Positions 25,648 through 33,581 of a DNA stretch of 64,000 nucleotides are shown one piece after another (position 1 is the first letter of the stretch; each line of letters opens with the position of its first letter). The notes beneath the pieces were generated by a model that was not told where the DNA came from, searched no databases, and worked only from the letters and a program-made list of their open reading frames with translations. This stretch comes from Helicobacter monodelphidis (GTDB lineage: Bacteria > Campylobacterota > Campylobacteria > Campylobacterales > Helicobacteraceae). Location: the NCBI RefSeq assembly GCF_003288845.1, contig NZ_NHYN01000003.1, positions 62,001-126,000 on the forward strand, in the 5' to 3' direction. The position numbers were made by a program, and so were the translations under genes.

Positions 25648-26961
25648 ATGCGTAATTGTTCAATTGTGATTTTAGCAGCAGGTATGGGAAGTCGAATGAA
25701 GTCCTCTACGCCTAAAGTTTTGCATCAGATTTGTGGGCGAGAAATGCTTTATTATAGCTTAAAAGAAGCATTAAAAATAAGTGATGATGTGAGCGTTATA
25801 CTTTATCATTCAGCAGATAAAATACAAGAAGTTATGCAACAACATTTTCCAAAAATTCGTTTCATCAGACAAGATTATGAGAATTATCCCGGAACAGGTG
25901 GTGCGATTATATCTTTTTTAAAATCTTATACACCTAGATACCCCTCTTTGTTAATTTTAAATGGTGATATGCCTTTGGTGCAAGCAGAAGAATTGCAACA
26001 ATTTTTAGATACAAATGCAGAAATTGTAATGAGTGTATTGCGTTTGCAAAAAGGTGATGGCTATGGACGTATTATTATGCAAAATGGGCAAGTTAAGGGC
26101 ATTGTGGAAGAAAAAGATGCAACATTAGAGCAGAAGAAAATCAATATTGTAAATGCGGGAGTGTATCTTATTTCTTGTGAGGTGCTGCAGAGATTCCTAC
26201 CTTGCTTGAACAACAACAATGCACAACAAGAATATTATTTAACAGACATTGTGAGCTTAGCTTTAGAGAAAAAAATTTTACTTCAACCGCTAGAAGTGAA
26301 AGAGGAGAATTTTAAGGGTGTTAACACAAAACTTGACTTAAGCATTGCAGAAGAAATTATGCTTGAACGTATTCGGAATTATTGGTTAAATGAGGGTGTG
26401 ATTATGCATCAAAAAGAGAGTATTTATATCGATGAACGTGCTGAATTTATCGGGGAATGCGAAATTGAAGGGGGTGTAAAGATTTTTGGGAATTGCAAAA
26501 TTATTGACTCGATAATTAAGGCACATAGTGTTGTAGAATTCAGTGAAATTGCCCATAGCGATATTGGTCCCTTCGCACACATTCGCCCTCAAACACAAAT
26601 GATTAATACACATATTGGAAATTTTGTAGAAGTCAAAAAAGGTATTTTAAAAGGTGTAAAAGCCGGGCATTTAAGCTATCTTGGAGATTGTGAGATTGAT
26701 GAGGGGAGCAATATTGGTGCGGGTGTGATTACTTGTAATTATGATGGCAAACAAAAACATCAAACAAGAATTGGAAAAAATGTTTTTGTAGGTAGCGACA
26801 CACAACTTGTTGCACCCATTAATCTTGCTGATGATGTTTTAATTGCAGCTGGAAGCACAATTACAACTGATGTTCCTCAAGGGTCTTTGGCTATTTCTCG
26901 CACAAAGCAAAATCATAAGGAAAATTTCTTTTATACATTTTTTAATAAGGAGAAAAAGTGA
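25648..26961 (+). CDS. glmU: bifunctional GlmU (UDP-GlcNAc pyrophosphorylase / GlcN-1-P acetyltransferase)
   Basis: Makes UDP-GlcNAc for peptidoglycan and LPS. It has 437 residues. The N-terminal pyrophosphorylase has LAAGMGSRMKSSTPKVLH at 9-26 and LILNGDMPL; the C-terminal left-handed beta-helix has hexapeptide repeats, HIRPQ, VEVKK and the YLGDCEID and NIGAGVITCNYDG motifs. The frame opens at 25585, but the ATG at 25648 preceded by GAAGGAGAA fits the family. Its TGA overlaps the GTG of thiS by 4 bp. Confidence 0.96.
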   Translation: MRNCSIVILAAGMGSRMKSSTPKVLHQICGREMLYYSLKEALKISDDVSVILYHSADKIQEVMQQHFPKIRFIRQDYENYPGTGGAIISFLKSYTPRYPSLLILNGDMPLVQAEELQQFLDTNAEIVMSVLRLQKGDGYGRIIMQNGQVKGIVEEKDATLEQKKINIVNAGVYLISCEVLQRFLPCLNNNNAQQEYYLTDIVSLALEKKILLQPLEVKEENFKGVNTKLDLSIAEEIMLERIRNYWLNEGVIMHQKESIYIDERAEFIGECEIEGGVKIFGNCKIIDSIIKAHSVVEFSEIAHSDIGPFAHIRPQTQMINTHIGNFVEVKKGILKGVKAGHLSYLGDCEIDEGSNIGAGVITCNYDGKQKHQTRIGKNVFVGSDTQLVAPINLADDVLIAAGSTITTDVPQGSLAISRTKQNHKENFFYTFFNKEKK

Positions 26962-27167
26962 ATCTTAAGGTAAACGGAAATCAATCAGCAAACTATGAAG
27001 AGGGTATTTCATTGCAAAAGCTTATTGAAAAATTGGGGGTAGATTCTAAGGTTTTAGCAGCTGCTGTGAATATGGAAATTGTGAAAAAAGATGCATGGAA
27101 AGAAAAAATTTTACATGAAAATGATGAAATTGAATTATTGCATTTTGTGGGTGGAGGAAGTCGATAA
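26958..27167 (+). CDS. thiS: sulfur carrier protein ThiS
   Basis: Small ubiquitin-like sulfur carrier for thiamine thiazole synthesis, 69 residues, start codon GTG overlapping glmU (GTGA). The beta-grasp fold pattern LKVNG...ISLQKLIEKLG...ENDEIELLHFVGGG is clear. The C-terminus reads GGGSR rather than a bare GG; the carrier glycine must be exposed for adenylation, so two residues may need trimming or the family tolerates the tail. No other thiamine gene is adjacent. A hairpin terminator follows directly. Confidence 0.88.
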   Translation: MNLKVNGNQSANYEEGISLQKLIEKLGVDSKVLAAAVNMEIVKKDAWKEKILHENDEIELLHFVGGGSR

Positions 27168-27175
27168 AAGGGCTG

Positions 27176-27211
27176 AATTCTTCTGAAATATTTGTATTTT
27201 AGAAGAATTTA
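27176..27211 (+). terminator. terminator after glmU-thiS
   Basis: AATTCTTCT (27176-27184) pairs with AGAAGAATT (27201-27209), with further AT pairing inside, followed by TTT. It lies 9 bp after the thiS stop and before the tRNA promoter. Confidence 0.6.
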
Positions 27212-27220
27212 CCTGCAGTC

Positions 27221-27249
27221 TTGACAAAAAGAATAAAATCAGATATAAT
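27221..27249 (+). promoter_or_regulatory. consensus sigma-70 promoter of the tRNA cluster
   Basis: A perfect TTGACA (27221-27226), a 17-bp spacer and a perfect TATAAT (27244-27249). A full -35 box is uncommon in Campylobacterota promoters and fits a highly expressed stable RNA operon starting near 27256. Confidence 0.85.
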
Positions 27250-27270
27250 CCAATCCTTGTTTAATCGTTA

Positions 27271-27346
27271 GACCCGTTAGCTCAGTTGGTAGAGCAATTC
27301 CCTTTTAAGGAATGGGCCGTTGGTTCGAATCCAACACGGGTCACCA
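27271..27346 (+). tRNA. tRNA-Lys(TTT)
   Basis: A 76-base cloverleaf with encoded CCA. The anticodon loop CTTTTAA sits on stem ATTCC/GGAAT; the D-loop (TTAGCTCAGTTGGTAGAG) and T-arm (TTGGTTCGAATCCAA) are standard. Confidence 0.97.
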
Positions 27347-27365
27347 TTCTTTTTGCTAAATTAGT

Positions 27366-27440
27366 GGCCCCGTCATCTAGTGGTTAGGATACCACCCTTT
27401 CACGGTGGCTACAGGGGTTCGAGTCCCCTCGGGGTCACCA
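27366..27440 (+). tRNA. tRNA-Glu(TTC)
   Basis: A 75-base tRNA with acceptor GGCCCCG/CGGGGTC (one G-U pair), anticodon loop CTTTCAC on stem CCACC/GGTGG, T-arm GGGGTTCGAGTCCCC and encoded CCA. In this lineage tRNA-Glu is charged by a GluRS distinct from the tRNA-Gln-directed paralogue, see gltX. Confidence 0.97.
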
Positions 27441-27472
27441 AGTTAGTGCAAATTTGATTTTCTGTATTTTTT

Positions 27473-27548
27473 GGTCGCTTAGCTCAGTTGGTAGAGCGCC
27501 ACCCTTACAAGGTGGATGTCATAAGTTCGAGTCTTATAGCGACCACCA
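27473..27548 (+). tRNA. tRNA-Val(TAC)
   Basis: A 76-base tRNA with acceptor GGTCGCT/AGCGACC, anticodon loop CTTACAA on stem CCACC/GGTGG, T-arm with AAGTTCGAGTCTT and encoded CCA. Confidence 0.97.
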
Positions 27549-27553
27549 TCTAT

Positions 27554-27630
27554 GGAGCGGTAGTTCAGCTGGTTAGAATACCTGCCTGTCACGCAGGGGG
27601 TCGCGGGTTCGAGTCCCGTCCGCTCCGCCA
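27554..27630 (+). tRNA. tRNA-Asp(GTC)
   Basis: A 77-base tRNA with acceptor GGAGCGG/CCGCTCC, anticodon loop CTGTCAC on stem CCTGC/GCAGG, T-arm GCGGGTTCGAGTCCCGT and terminal CCA after the discriminator base G. Its GUC anticodon is a substrate for queuosine, linking it to queH in this window. Confidence 0.97.
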
Positions 27631-27786
27631 CTCTTTTTCACTACATCCATCTTTGTTGGTTTTTTTATCCCTAAATGTCAGCTACTTGGATACTATTGGG
27701 TAGTAGGCGATACCTTTTAAAATCCCTTATTTGGATATAGCCAACAAATAATGTTTAGAATACTTTACTATTGCTAAGATGGGATT

Positions 27787-27959
27787 AATGTTTTGAAATT
27801 TACTCGAATATTTTTAGCCTTTAGAACAAGTACTTATCTTGATTATTTCCACAGAAGTAGACATGGAATGTAACATATGATTCTTTTAAAAGTGATGGAT
27901 TAAATAACAGTAGGGTTGATTTTATCTTTAAGTTTGGTCGTTCTCTCAAGTTCGCATAA
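27787..27959 (+). pseudogene. remnant of an outer-membrane beta-barrel C-terminus
   Basis: Two overlapping frames read like the last strands of a beta-barrel. The upstream frame gives FRTSTYLDYFHRSRHG and ends in TAA at 27868-27870. The next frame from 27861 gives TWNVTYDSFKSDGL, then NNSRVDFIFKFGRSLKFA before TAA at 27957-27959. The alternating hydrophobic/aromatic pattern and near-terminal Phe are typical of outer-membrane proteins. There is no start codon and stops lie upstream, so only a fragment is left, apparently frameshifted. The parent family is not identifiable by eye. Confidence 0.4.
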
Positions 27960-28103
27960 TCTAAAATATTATTTTTTTCGCTAAACCTAACAATACCCCA
28001 AGCTTAAGAGCTAAATTTTAAATGTGAAAATGGTTGTATGGCACATTGTGCTTAAAGAGACTTACAAATAACACCACTCGATAAGCAAAGAGTCTATAAT
28101 AAC

Positions 28104-28138
28104 TGCCCCCCATCGCTTGATTTTGATAAGCGGGGGCA
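28104..28138. terminator. GC-rich hairpin between the OMP remnant and the fliD operon
   Basis: TGCCCC (28104-28109) pairs with GGGGCA (28133-28138) and CGCTT (28114-28118) with AAGCG (28128-28132), with a 4-nt bulge and a 9-nt loop. It lies 15 bp after the stop of the minus-strand fliD-fliS operon. There is no U-run on either side, so termination is uncertain. Confidence 0.4.
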
Positions 28139-28153
28139 ATCGTCTCTCAATAA

Positions 28154-28405
28154 CTAAAACTGCAAAGTAGATTGTCCATAAGGGTTAGTCCTAACAAATT
28201 GACGAATCTTACGAATATTATCCATCTTTTCTTTTAGAACACCCTTGCTTTCTTGAAAAATTTCAATTCCCTGCTCTAAATAACTTAAAGCCTCCTCTGC
28301 TTTTTCTCGACTTTCAAATTCTTGAGGCAATGCCTCAAAAGCTACAATTAACTTTTCAGGATCACGTTCTACAATAGCGACTTTAAACTGCGTTTCCCAA
28401 CAACT
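28154..28405 (-). CDS. small protein downstream of fliS (FliT-like candidate)
   Basis: An 83-residue helical, acidic protein. The start ATG at 28405 gives MSCWETQFKVAIVERDPEKL and has AGAGG upstream; it overlaps the end of fliS by 23 bp. No signal peptide or membrane segment. In many flagellated bacteria the gene after fliS is fliT, a small helical chaperone of the cap protein, and Campylobacterota keep a small unnamed ORF here. Size, predicted helicity and position fit a FliT-type role, but I see no diagnostic motif. Confidence 0.7.
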   Translation of the reverse strand, partial: SCWETQFKVAIVERDPEKLIVAFEALPQEFESREKAEEALSYLEQGIEIFQESKGVLKEKMDNIRKIRQFVRTNPYGQSTLQF

Positions 28406-28781
28406 CATTTGGATGAACCTCTCTCCATGCTTCAAGAAGTCCGCGTGTAACACGAACAACTGTATCAATTTTTGTAACATCATCTTCTACATTGGCTTGA
28501 GTAAGAAGTTTAATTTGATGCGTATAAAGCCCAGTGAGGTAATGTGCAACCTCTCCACCTCTCTCATAATCCAACGAACTTAGAAGTTCCGCAAAAATAT
28601 CGGTAATTCTATTAATGTAATAAATTTTTTTCTCGATATCTTCGTCTTCTATACCCTTTTTCGCCAAAGCACTAAAGCGCAAAATGCCCTCATACAGCAT
28701 TTCAACAAGTTTTGCTGGCGATTCTACAGATGCCGAACTCTGTGCATAAGCACCATAAGCCTTTCCTTTTTGCATATCCAC
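28383..28781 (-). CDS. fliS: flagellin export chaperone FliS
   Basis: Cytoplasmic chaperone that binds the flagellin C-terminus and prevents premature polymerisation. It has 132 residues with the family N-terminus AYAQSSASVESPAKLVEMLYEG, the inner ILRFSALAKKGIE helix and ELLSSLDYERGGEVAHYLTGLY. It follows fliD by 35 bp on the minus strand in the conserved flaG-fliD-fliS order. Confidence 0.95.
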   Translation of the reverse strand: MDMQKGKAYGAYAQSSASVESPAKLVEMLYEGILRFSALAKKGIEDEDIEKKIYYINRITDIFAELLSSLDYERGGEVAHYLTGLYTHQIKLLTQANVEDDVTKIDTVVRVTRGLLEAWREVHPNELLGNAV

Positions 28782-28816
28782 TCCTTTGCTGCCTTACAAA
28801 TTCCTAACTTTATCGC

Positions 28817-30988
28817 TTATTGGTTACCACTCATAGCACCAATCATCGTGCTGATTTGTTGTCCCTGCATTTGATATTTACTAATCATTGCATCATATTT
28901 TGACCATTTCTCTTGCATGCTTTCATAGCGGTTGTTAATACGTTCTTCATCAGCTTTCTTGTTTGTGTCAAGTCTATCATAATCACTCTTAAGGGATTGC
29001 TCATAAGCTTTAAGAGTACTGAAACTATTCTTTTCATCAAATAGCCCCTTGACGAGTTTGTCAAACTGTGTAAAGATACCTTCAATCTCAACTTTATGAC
29101 CGCCCACACGTTTATAAACAGGATTACCTTCTTCATCCCTACCTGTCATAATCTCTGTTCCACCAATCAATGCTTCACCACCCTTGAAGAACGCCATAGC
29201 TGCTTCTGGATCTTCTTTGTATTTCTTTTGAAGTGTCGCTTTATCTAAAGTCAATTTGCCATCTGAATTAACCTCAATTCCATACTTCAATAAACTCCCA
29301 TCAGAGCCTGCAGTATAGCTTATAATGTTGGCGAGGCTCGACTTAATATCACGTATAGCAGAATCACCCTGAAAAAGCCCACCAATTTTTGTATCTGGGT
29401 CATATTTTGTAAGCTCCTCTAACTTTGACATTAGAGCATTATAAGACTCAACAAATTCTTCCATTTTGTCAAAAATATCTGTTGTATCACTCTTAATGCG
29501 TATCATGGACGACTCATCTGCACTATGCTCCTTAGTTAATTCAACACTAATTCCAGAAACAACATCATCAATCGTATTTGTAGGACGCGAAACCTCCATA
29601 CCATTCCAGCTAAACTTTGAATCCTGTGCAGTTTGAATCTTTGAAAGTTGTAAAGTGTCTTTCAAGAAGGATTCATTAGAAGAATGTTTTCCTGCACTAA
29701 TCCCCAAAATATTTTGAATAGCATTATTTTGGTTACCTGTATTGCCTTGGTCAAAAGTAACCTGCAAATCCGAACCATCTTTAGTGTCAATCACAAGTCG
29801 ACCATTCTTCTCAGAAGCAATCAGCTCACCATTTGAATTATTATTAATATAATTAATTGTATTGTAGAGATTTGCTTCTCTTGAGCCTGCGGCATAAACC
29901 GTTCCTGTATTAGGGTCAGTATAAGACTGATTCACTACTGCATCAAGATCAATTGTAAGCGTACTATTACCTGCACCCGTTGCACCAAGAGTAATCTTTC
30001 CACCAACAGTTCCAGCCCTAACAGTTGTCTGAGATTCAAAGACACTCCCTGAACCAAACTCTCCCGCTTTTAAGCCAATATCTTTTAAAGTATCCACATT
30101 AGGGTCAGTATTTTCAAGAGAAATTTTACTTCCTCTTGAGTCATTCAATGTAAACTTCTTTCCATCACCCGTTAAACCAATACTTAAAGTACCATCATCA
30201 TAAAGGCTCTTCAAATCAGGATCACTACTAAAGGCATCTTGAACCGCTTTTTGCACAGCAGCCGCATTATCCTGTGAACTGTTATTGCTAGGAGTATCAA
30301 GGTTAATTGTCAGTTTTTTATCCTGTCCATTCGCATCCTTAACTGTTAAATCAAAAGAACCCTTGATTGCACCACCTTTGACAATATCACTTGTCGTCGA
30401 TGTTCCAAAATATACGCGATTTGCTTCACCTGTATCCTTAGATTGAATCATCAACTGATAAGGTTGTGCACCACCTGTTTTCATCATAATACCCATCACC
30501 TTACCATCAGTTGCATCTGTAATCGCTTGAGCAACCTCACCTACGGTTTGTCCGGGCTTAATGTTGACATTATACTCCTGCCCATCATGCACAAATTTCA
30601 TATTGCCACCAACAGAAGAGAACACAGAATCACGCGATTCAAATTTTCTACCTACTTGTGTTACATCGCCCTTTGCAAGCTGATGAGTCTCAATTTTAAT
30701 ATCCTGTTCTGCGACACCAGATCCAATGTTTGCCGTTACACCCTCACCTGTTACAGTTGCTGTCCTTTTAAGGTATGCATCCGTATCCAAATAAGATTTA
30801 AAACTACTTCCGAAAGTATTAAGCAATGTAACAATCTCTGTTAACGCTGTTTGCTTACTTAAATTTGTTTGCATTTTTTCTGTATAAGGCTTAATGATCC
30901 CATTAATCTCTGCATCTTTTAGCTGATCAAGCAATTCACCTGTTAAAATTCCACTACCAATCCCTAAGGCATTAATTGTACCTGCCAT
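28817..30988 (-). CDS. fliD: flagellar filament cap protein FliD
   Basis: Hook-associated protein 2, which caps the filament and folds flagellin at the tip. It has 723 residues, long like other Campylobacterota FliD. FliD_N spans about residues 1-110 (NALGIGSGILTGELLDQLKD). The FliD_C coiled-coil region has MEEFVESYNALMSKLEELTKYDP, shown in parts, and the terminal MISKYQMQGQQISTMIGAM. Central domains are rich in Gly, Asp and Ser. CCTCC on the plus strand just before the start marks the GGAGG ribosome binding site. It lies 50 bp after flaG and is probably co-transcribed. Confidence 0.95.
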   Translation of the reverse strand: MAGTINALGIGSGILTGELLDQLKDAEINGIIKPYTEKMQTNLSKQTALTEIVTLLNTFGSSFKSYLDTDAYLKRTATVTGEGVTANIGSGVAEQDIKIETHQLAKGDVTQVGRKFESRDSVFSSVGGNMKFVHDGQEYNVNIKPGQTVGEVAQAITDATDGKVMGIMMKTGGAQPYQLMIQSKDTGEANRVYFGTSTTSDIVKGGAIKGSFDLTVKDANGQDKKLTINLDTPSNNSSQDNAAAVQKAVQDAFSSDPDLKSLYDDGTLSIGLTGDGKKFTLNDSRGSKISLENTDPNVDTLKDIGLKAGEFGSGSVFESQTTVRAGTVGGKITLGATGAGNSTLTIDLDAVVNQSYTDPNTGTVYAAGSREANLYNTINYINNNSNGELIASEKNGRLVIDTKDGSDLQVTFDQGNTGNQNNAIQNILGISAGKHSSNESFLKDTLQLSKIQTAQDSKFSWNGMEVSRPTNTIDDVVSGISVELTKEHSADESSMIRIKSDTTDIFDKMEEFVESYNALMSKLEELTKYDPDTKIGGLFQGDSAIRDIKSSLANIISYTAGSDGSLLKYGIEVNSDGKLTLDKATLQKKYKEDPEAAMAFFKGGEALIGGTEIMTGRDEEGNPVYKRVGGHKVEIEGIFTQFDKLVKGLFDEKNSFSTLKAYEQSLKSDYDRLDTNKKADEERINNRYESMQEKWSKYDAMISKYQMQGQQISTMIGAMSGNQ

Positions 30989-31038
30989 TTTGTCCTCCTA
31001 AATTTAAGCTATCCCTTCAGATGATGACTCTAGAACGA

Positions 31039-31437
31039 CTACACCTCTTTATTAAAATCAAAAAGTGAGTGATGAAAATCTCGCATTGAAACCATCAAGT
31101 TAATCGCCTCTTCGCTAGGAATCTGACGAATGATCCTACCGCTATCTATCTCCCTGACTTCAACATATAAAGCACCAATGTCTTCATCATATGCAAAGGA
31201 AACATTCAAATTGAACTGCTCATACTCTACATTAATCTCGTCAATCATCTCTGAAAGCTGTTGCTCTGAGACTTCATCACTAATATCGGCAACCTCTGAA
31301 AAACCTTTAGGGAAATTTGTAATTTTCCCCTCACTCCTAGCTAAATTACCATTATCAATACTACTCATATTAGCTGAAGCTCCATTTTTCACGGAACTCT
31401 TAATAGTACCTACTGCTCCATAGTTAGTCATTTCCAT
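31039..31437 (-). CDS. flaG: FlaG family protein
   Basis: A 132-residue protein of the FlaG family, reported to influence flagellar filament length. The conserved domain is C-terminal (about residues 60-125): LNVSFAYDEDIGALYVEV, then DSGRIIRQIPSEEAINLM. The variable N-terminus is Ser/Asn-rich. The ATG at 31437 is preceded by AAGGAGG. First gene of the flaG-fliD-fliS cluster, with a sigma-28-like promoter upstream. Confidence 0.93.
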   Translation of the reverse strand: MEMTNYGAVGTIKSSVKNGASANMSSIDNGNLARSEGKITNFPKGFSEVADISDEVSEQQLSEMIDEINVEYEQFNLNVSFAYDEDIGALYVEVREIDSGRIIRQIPSEEAINLMVSMRDFHHSLFDFNKEV

Positions 31438-31493
31438 AACAACATCCTCCTTGATTTAATAGAGTTACATCAATTATTGCGTATAATAACACA

Positions 31494-31520
31494 CAATCGG
31501 TTAAAAATCAAAAAACTTAA
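31494..31520 (-). promoter_or_regulatory. sigma-28 (FliA)-like promoter of flaG-fliD-fliS
   Basis: Read on the minus strand: TTAAGTTT (31520-31513), an 11-base spacer, and ACCGATTG (31501-31494). This resembles the sigma-28 consensus TAAAGTTT-N11-GCCGATAA with correct spacing and an intact CGAT core. A TTATTATAC motif 5-15 bases further downstream could act as a sigma-70 -10 box instead. Confidence 0.5.
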
Positions 31521-31521
31521 A

Positions 31522-32757
31522 TTACTTAATACTAATCAGCTCTAAAGGGTCAATATGAAAATTCTTTTGCGTTACCTCAAGCATTAATTTATTATCAACA
31601 CTTCCGATGCCATAACCTTTAGGTACTTTTCTACCAACAGCAATATTAGGAGCAATTTTATCTAATTGCGCATACGCAATATGTAAATTATTACTATGTT
31701 TAATGATAACAACTTTTTTTAAGAAGGGTGATTCTTTAGCGTAAATCACTTCACCATCAAGAATACTTTTAACGATAGCATTTTTTTGCAATGGTACAAA
31801 TGTAACAGACTCATTAAAAATTTTCATATTATAGATAGGGTCCTGATATTGCCCAAACTTTTGCTCAATACGATATTTATCTAAAGGTGCGATTGTCTTT
31901 TTTCCTGTATATTTTGTTGTTTTCACATTATGATAGGCTGTCGAGACTTGCCTCACATCAATCTTTGGCATACTTTTCATTTTTTCAGCCACTATTGCCT
32001 TTTCTTTTTCTCTTGCCTTTTTATCTTCCTCTTCCTCTTTTTTAATATTTAATTCTTGAAGAAGATTCTGCAACTTCTCTCTCTCATTCAACACAGAACT
32101 TAACTCTGTGTTATAAGCCTTTAATTCACTTTTTAACGCGATTAATGTTTCTTTATGTCGTTTTTTTGCTTCATCAAGTTTAACTTGTTTTTGATTTTCT
32201 TGCTCAATAAATTCTTTTACGGATGTAATACTCTTCTCCGCTTCTTGAATCTGTGTTACAACCTTATCCTGTTGTTTACTTAACTCTTCAATTTTTTTCT
32301 TTGAATCCGCACTCAAATGGCGAAAAATATCCTCCTGAATCATATCTTCTTCAGAACCTAAACTGAATTCATCAAGCAAAATCATTAAAGCTAATTCTTC
32401 AGATAAATATTTGACCAATTCTCTTTCAATTTCAATACGTTCTGATTCAAATTTAAAAAGTTGCTTATCAAGCATATCCAAATCACCCATACGTTTCTTA
32501 ACGAGATTCTCATTGCGTTTAATTGCAGCACTTGAAGTTGCAATTTGATTATCTAAAGCCGCAATTTGACGATTATAGCGATTAACCTCAACACCCAGCT
32601 TCTCCAATCGACTTTGTAAGGCTTTCTCTTTTCTGATTGTATCTGAAATACCTGTCGTTGTTGTGCCAATTTGACGATCAATATTTGCGGCATTCAAGAC
32701 AACAAGGAATGCAAAAAAGGAAAGAAATAAATTTACCTTTTTAGTTGCATTAATCAT
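31522..32757 (-). CDS. EnvC-like murein hydrolase activator (degenerate LytM/M23 domain)
   Basis: A 411-residue exported protein: signal peptide (to about residue 24), a long coiled coil (about 35-260) and a C-terminal LytM domain (about 295-411). The metal ligands of active M23 peptidases are missing: IYNMKIFNES replaces the H-x3-D region and LMLEVTQ replaces the HxH strand, while HIAYAQL remains. That is the EnvC pattern, a non-catalytic activator of amidases at the septum. It overlaps ftsX by 4 bp, so FtsE-FtsX-EnvC-like appears as one unit. The amidase partner is not in the window. Confidence 0.85.
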   Translation of the reverse strand: MINATKKVNLFLSFFAFLVVLNAANIDRQIGTTTTGISDTIRKEKALQSRLEKLGVEVNRYNRQIAALDNQIATSSAAIKRNENLVKKRMGDLDMLDKQLFKFESERIEIERELVKYLSEELALMILLDEFSLGSEEDMIQEDIFRHLSADSKKKIEELSKQQDKVVTQIQEAEKSITSVKEFIEQENQKQVKLDEAKKRHKETLIALKSELKAYNTELSSVLNEREKLQNLLQELNIKKEEEEDKKAREKEKAIVAEKMKSMPKIDVRQVSTAYHNVKTTKYTGKKTIAPLDKYRIEQKFGQYQDPIYNMKIFNESVTFVPLQKNAIVKSILDGEVIYAKESPFLKKVVIIKHSNNLHIAYAQLDKIAPNIAVGRKVPKGYGIGSVDNKLMLEVTQKNFHIDPLELISIK

Positions 32758-33581
32758 TGCAAACCTTTTCTTCTCTCACGCGTAATTCTTGCAATAACTG
32801 CTAAAACAGAAAAATTTGAAATACATAAAGAAGAAACAAGTAAAATAAAAAAATCCGTCTGTGGATAAAAAACATGGCCATGCACACCAATCTCTGAAAA
32901 AAGTGTTAACAAAAACCCATGCGAACCAAAATAAATTGTAATACCTGTAAGTAAAAATGTTGCAAGAATGGAGTCCACAATTGCTAAGCGAAACAAAAGC
33001 CCATTTCGTAACCAATTAGGTGCACCTAATAAAGTCATAATCTCCATACGCTCTCTATGCTCAAAGTGCCAAACTTCAATTTGCTTAACCATCAGCAACA
33101 AACTAACCAAGAACATAGGAATTGCAAAAAAAATAATAGTTGTTTTCAAAAGAAGTAATAAACGATAGATACGATCATGGGCTTTATTAAATGATTCTAC
33201 GCGTTTAATATCCTTAATTTGTTGAATCTGCTCTGTAATTTGTGCTAATCTTTTTTGGTTTGGAAAATAAGAAAGTGTAATTGAGTAATAATAAGGCAAA
33301 ACACCTTTTAGACGCTCAATATTTTCTTCGCGTACCTCCCCTTTAAGTTTTTGCACAATCATATCCGAATCAATTTCATTTAAACTTTTAAATTCAGGTA
33401 TTTTTAAAGCAATATCTTCATCTTTTAATGGACGAGAGGAAGCCACGATAATGGAGTAAGCTTTGCTTAGATTAATCTCATACAAACTTTGCAAACGCAT
33501 AATACTTAACACAGATTCAAGACTGAATAAAATCGCAATTAAAGGCACAATTAATGCAATATGCCGTTTAAGAGACTTCAT
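32754..33581 (-). CDS. ftsX: cell division protein FtsX
   Basis: Membrane subunit of the FtsEX ABC-like complex that transmits ATP-driven changes to periplasmic hydrolase activators. It has 275 residues: one N-terminal helix (about 8-28), a periplasmic loop to about residue 130, and three more helices (LLLKTTIIFFAIPMFLVSLL, IVDSILATFLLTGITIYF, DFFILLVSSLCISNFSVLAV). WHFEHRERMEIMTLLGA is the conserved cytosolic coupling segment. It overlaps ftsE by 14 bp and the EnvC-like gene by 4 bp. Confidence 0.93.
   Translation of the reverse strand: MKSLKRHIALIVPLIAILFSLESVLSIMRLQSLYEINLSKAYSIIVASSRPLKDEDIALKIPEFKSLNEIDSDMIVQKLKGEVREENIERLKGVLPYYYSITLSYFPNQKRLAQITEQIQQIKDIKRVESFNKAHDRIYRLLLLLKTTIIFFAIPMFLVSLLLMVKQIEVWHFEHRERMEIMTLLGAPNWLRNGLLFRLAIVDSILATFLLTGITIYFGSHGFLLTLFSEIGVHGHVFYPQTDFFILLVSSLCISNFSVLAVIARITRERRKGLQ

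Larger units (their letters stand above)
27631..28150. other. decayed intergenic region downstream of the tRNA cluster
   Basis: About 520 bp without an intact gene. A short T-rich run (GGTTTTTTTATCC, about 27658-27668) after the last tRNA may end the tRNA transcript. An apparent frameshifted remnant of an outer-membrane protein C-terminus lies at about 27787-27959. A GC-rich hairpin lies at 28104-28138. The rest is AT-rich with frequent stops in all frames. Confidence 0.5.

Noticed and set aside
27488-27703. Open frame running through the tRNA-Val and tRNA-Asp genes
   Set aside because: It is a chance frame over the tRNA sequences; the peptide simply translates conserved tRNA arms.
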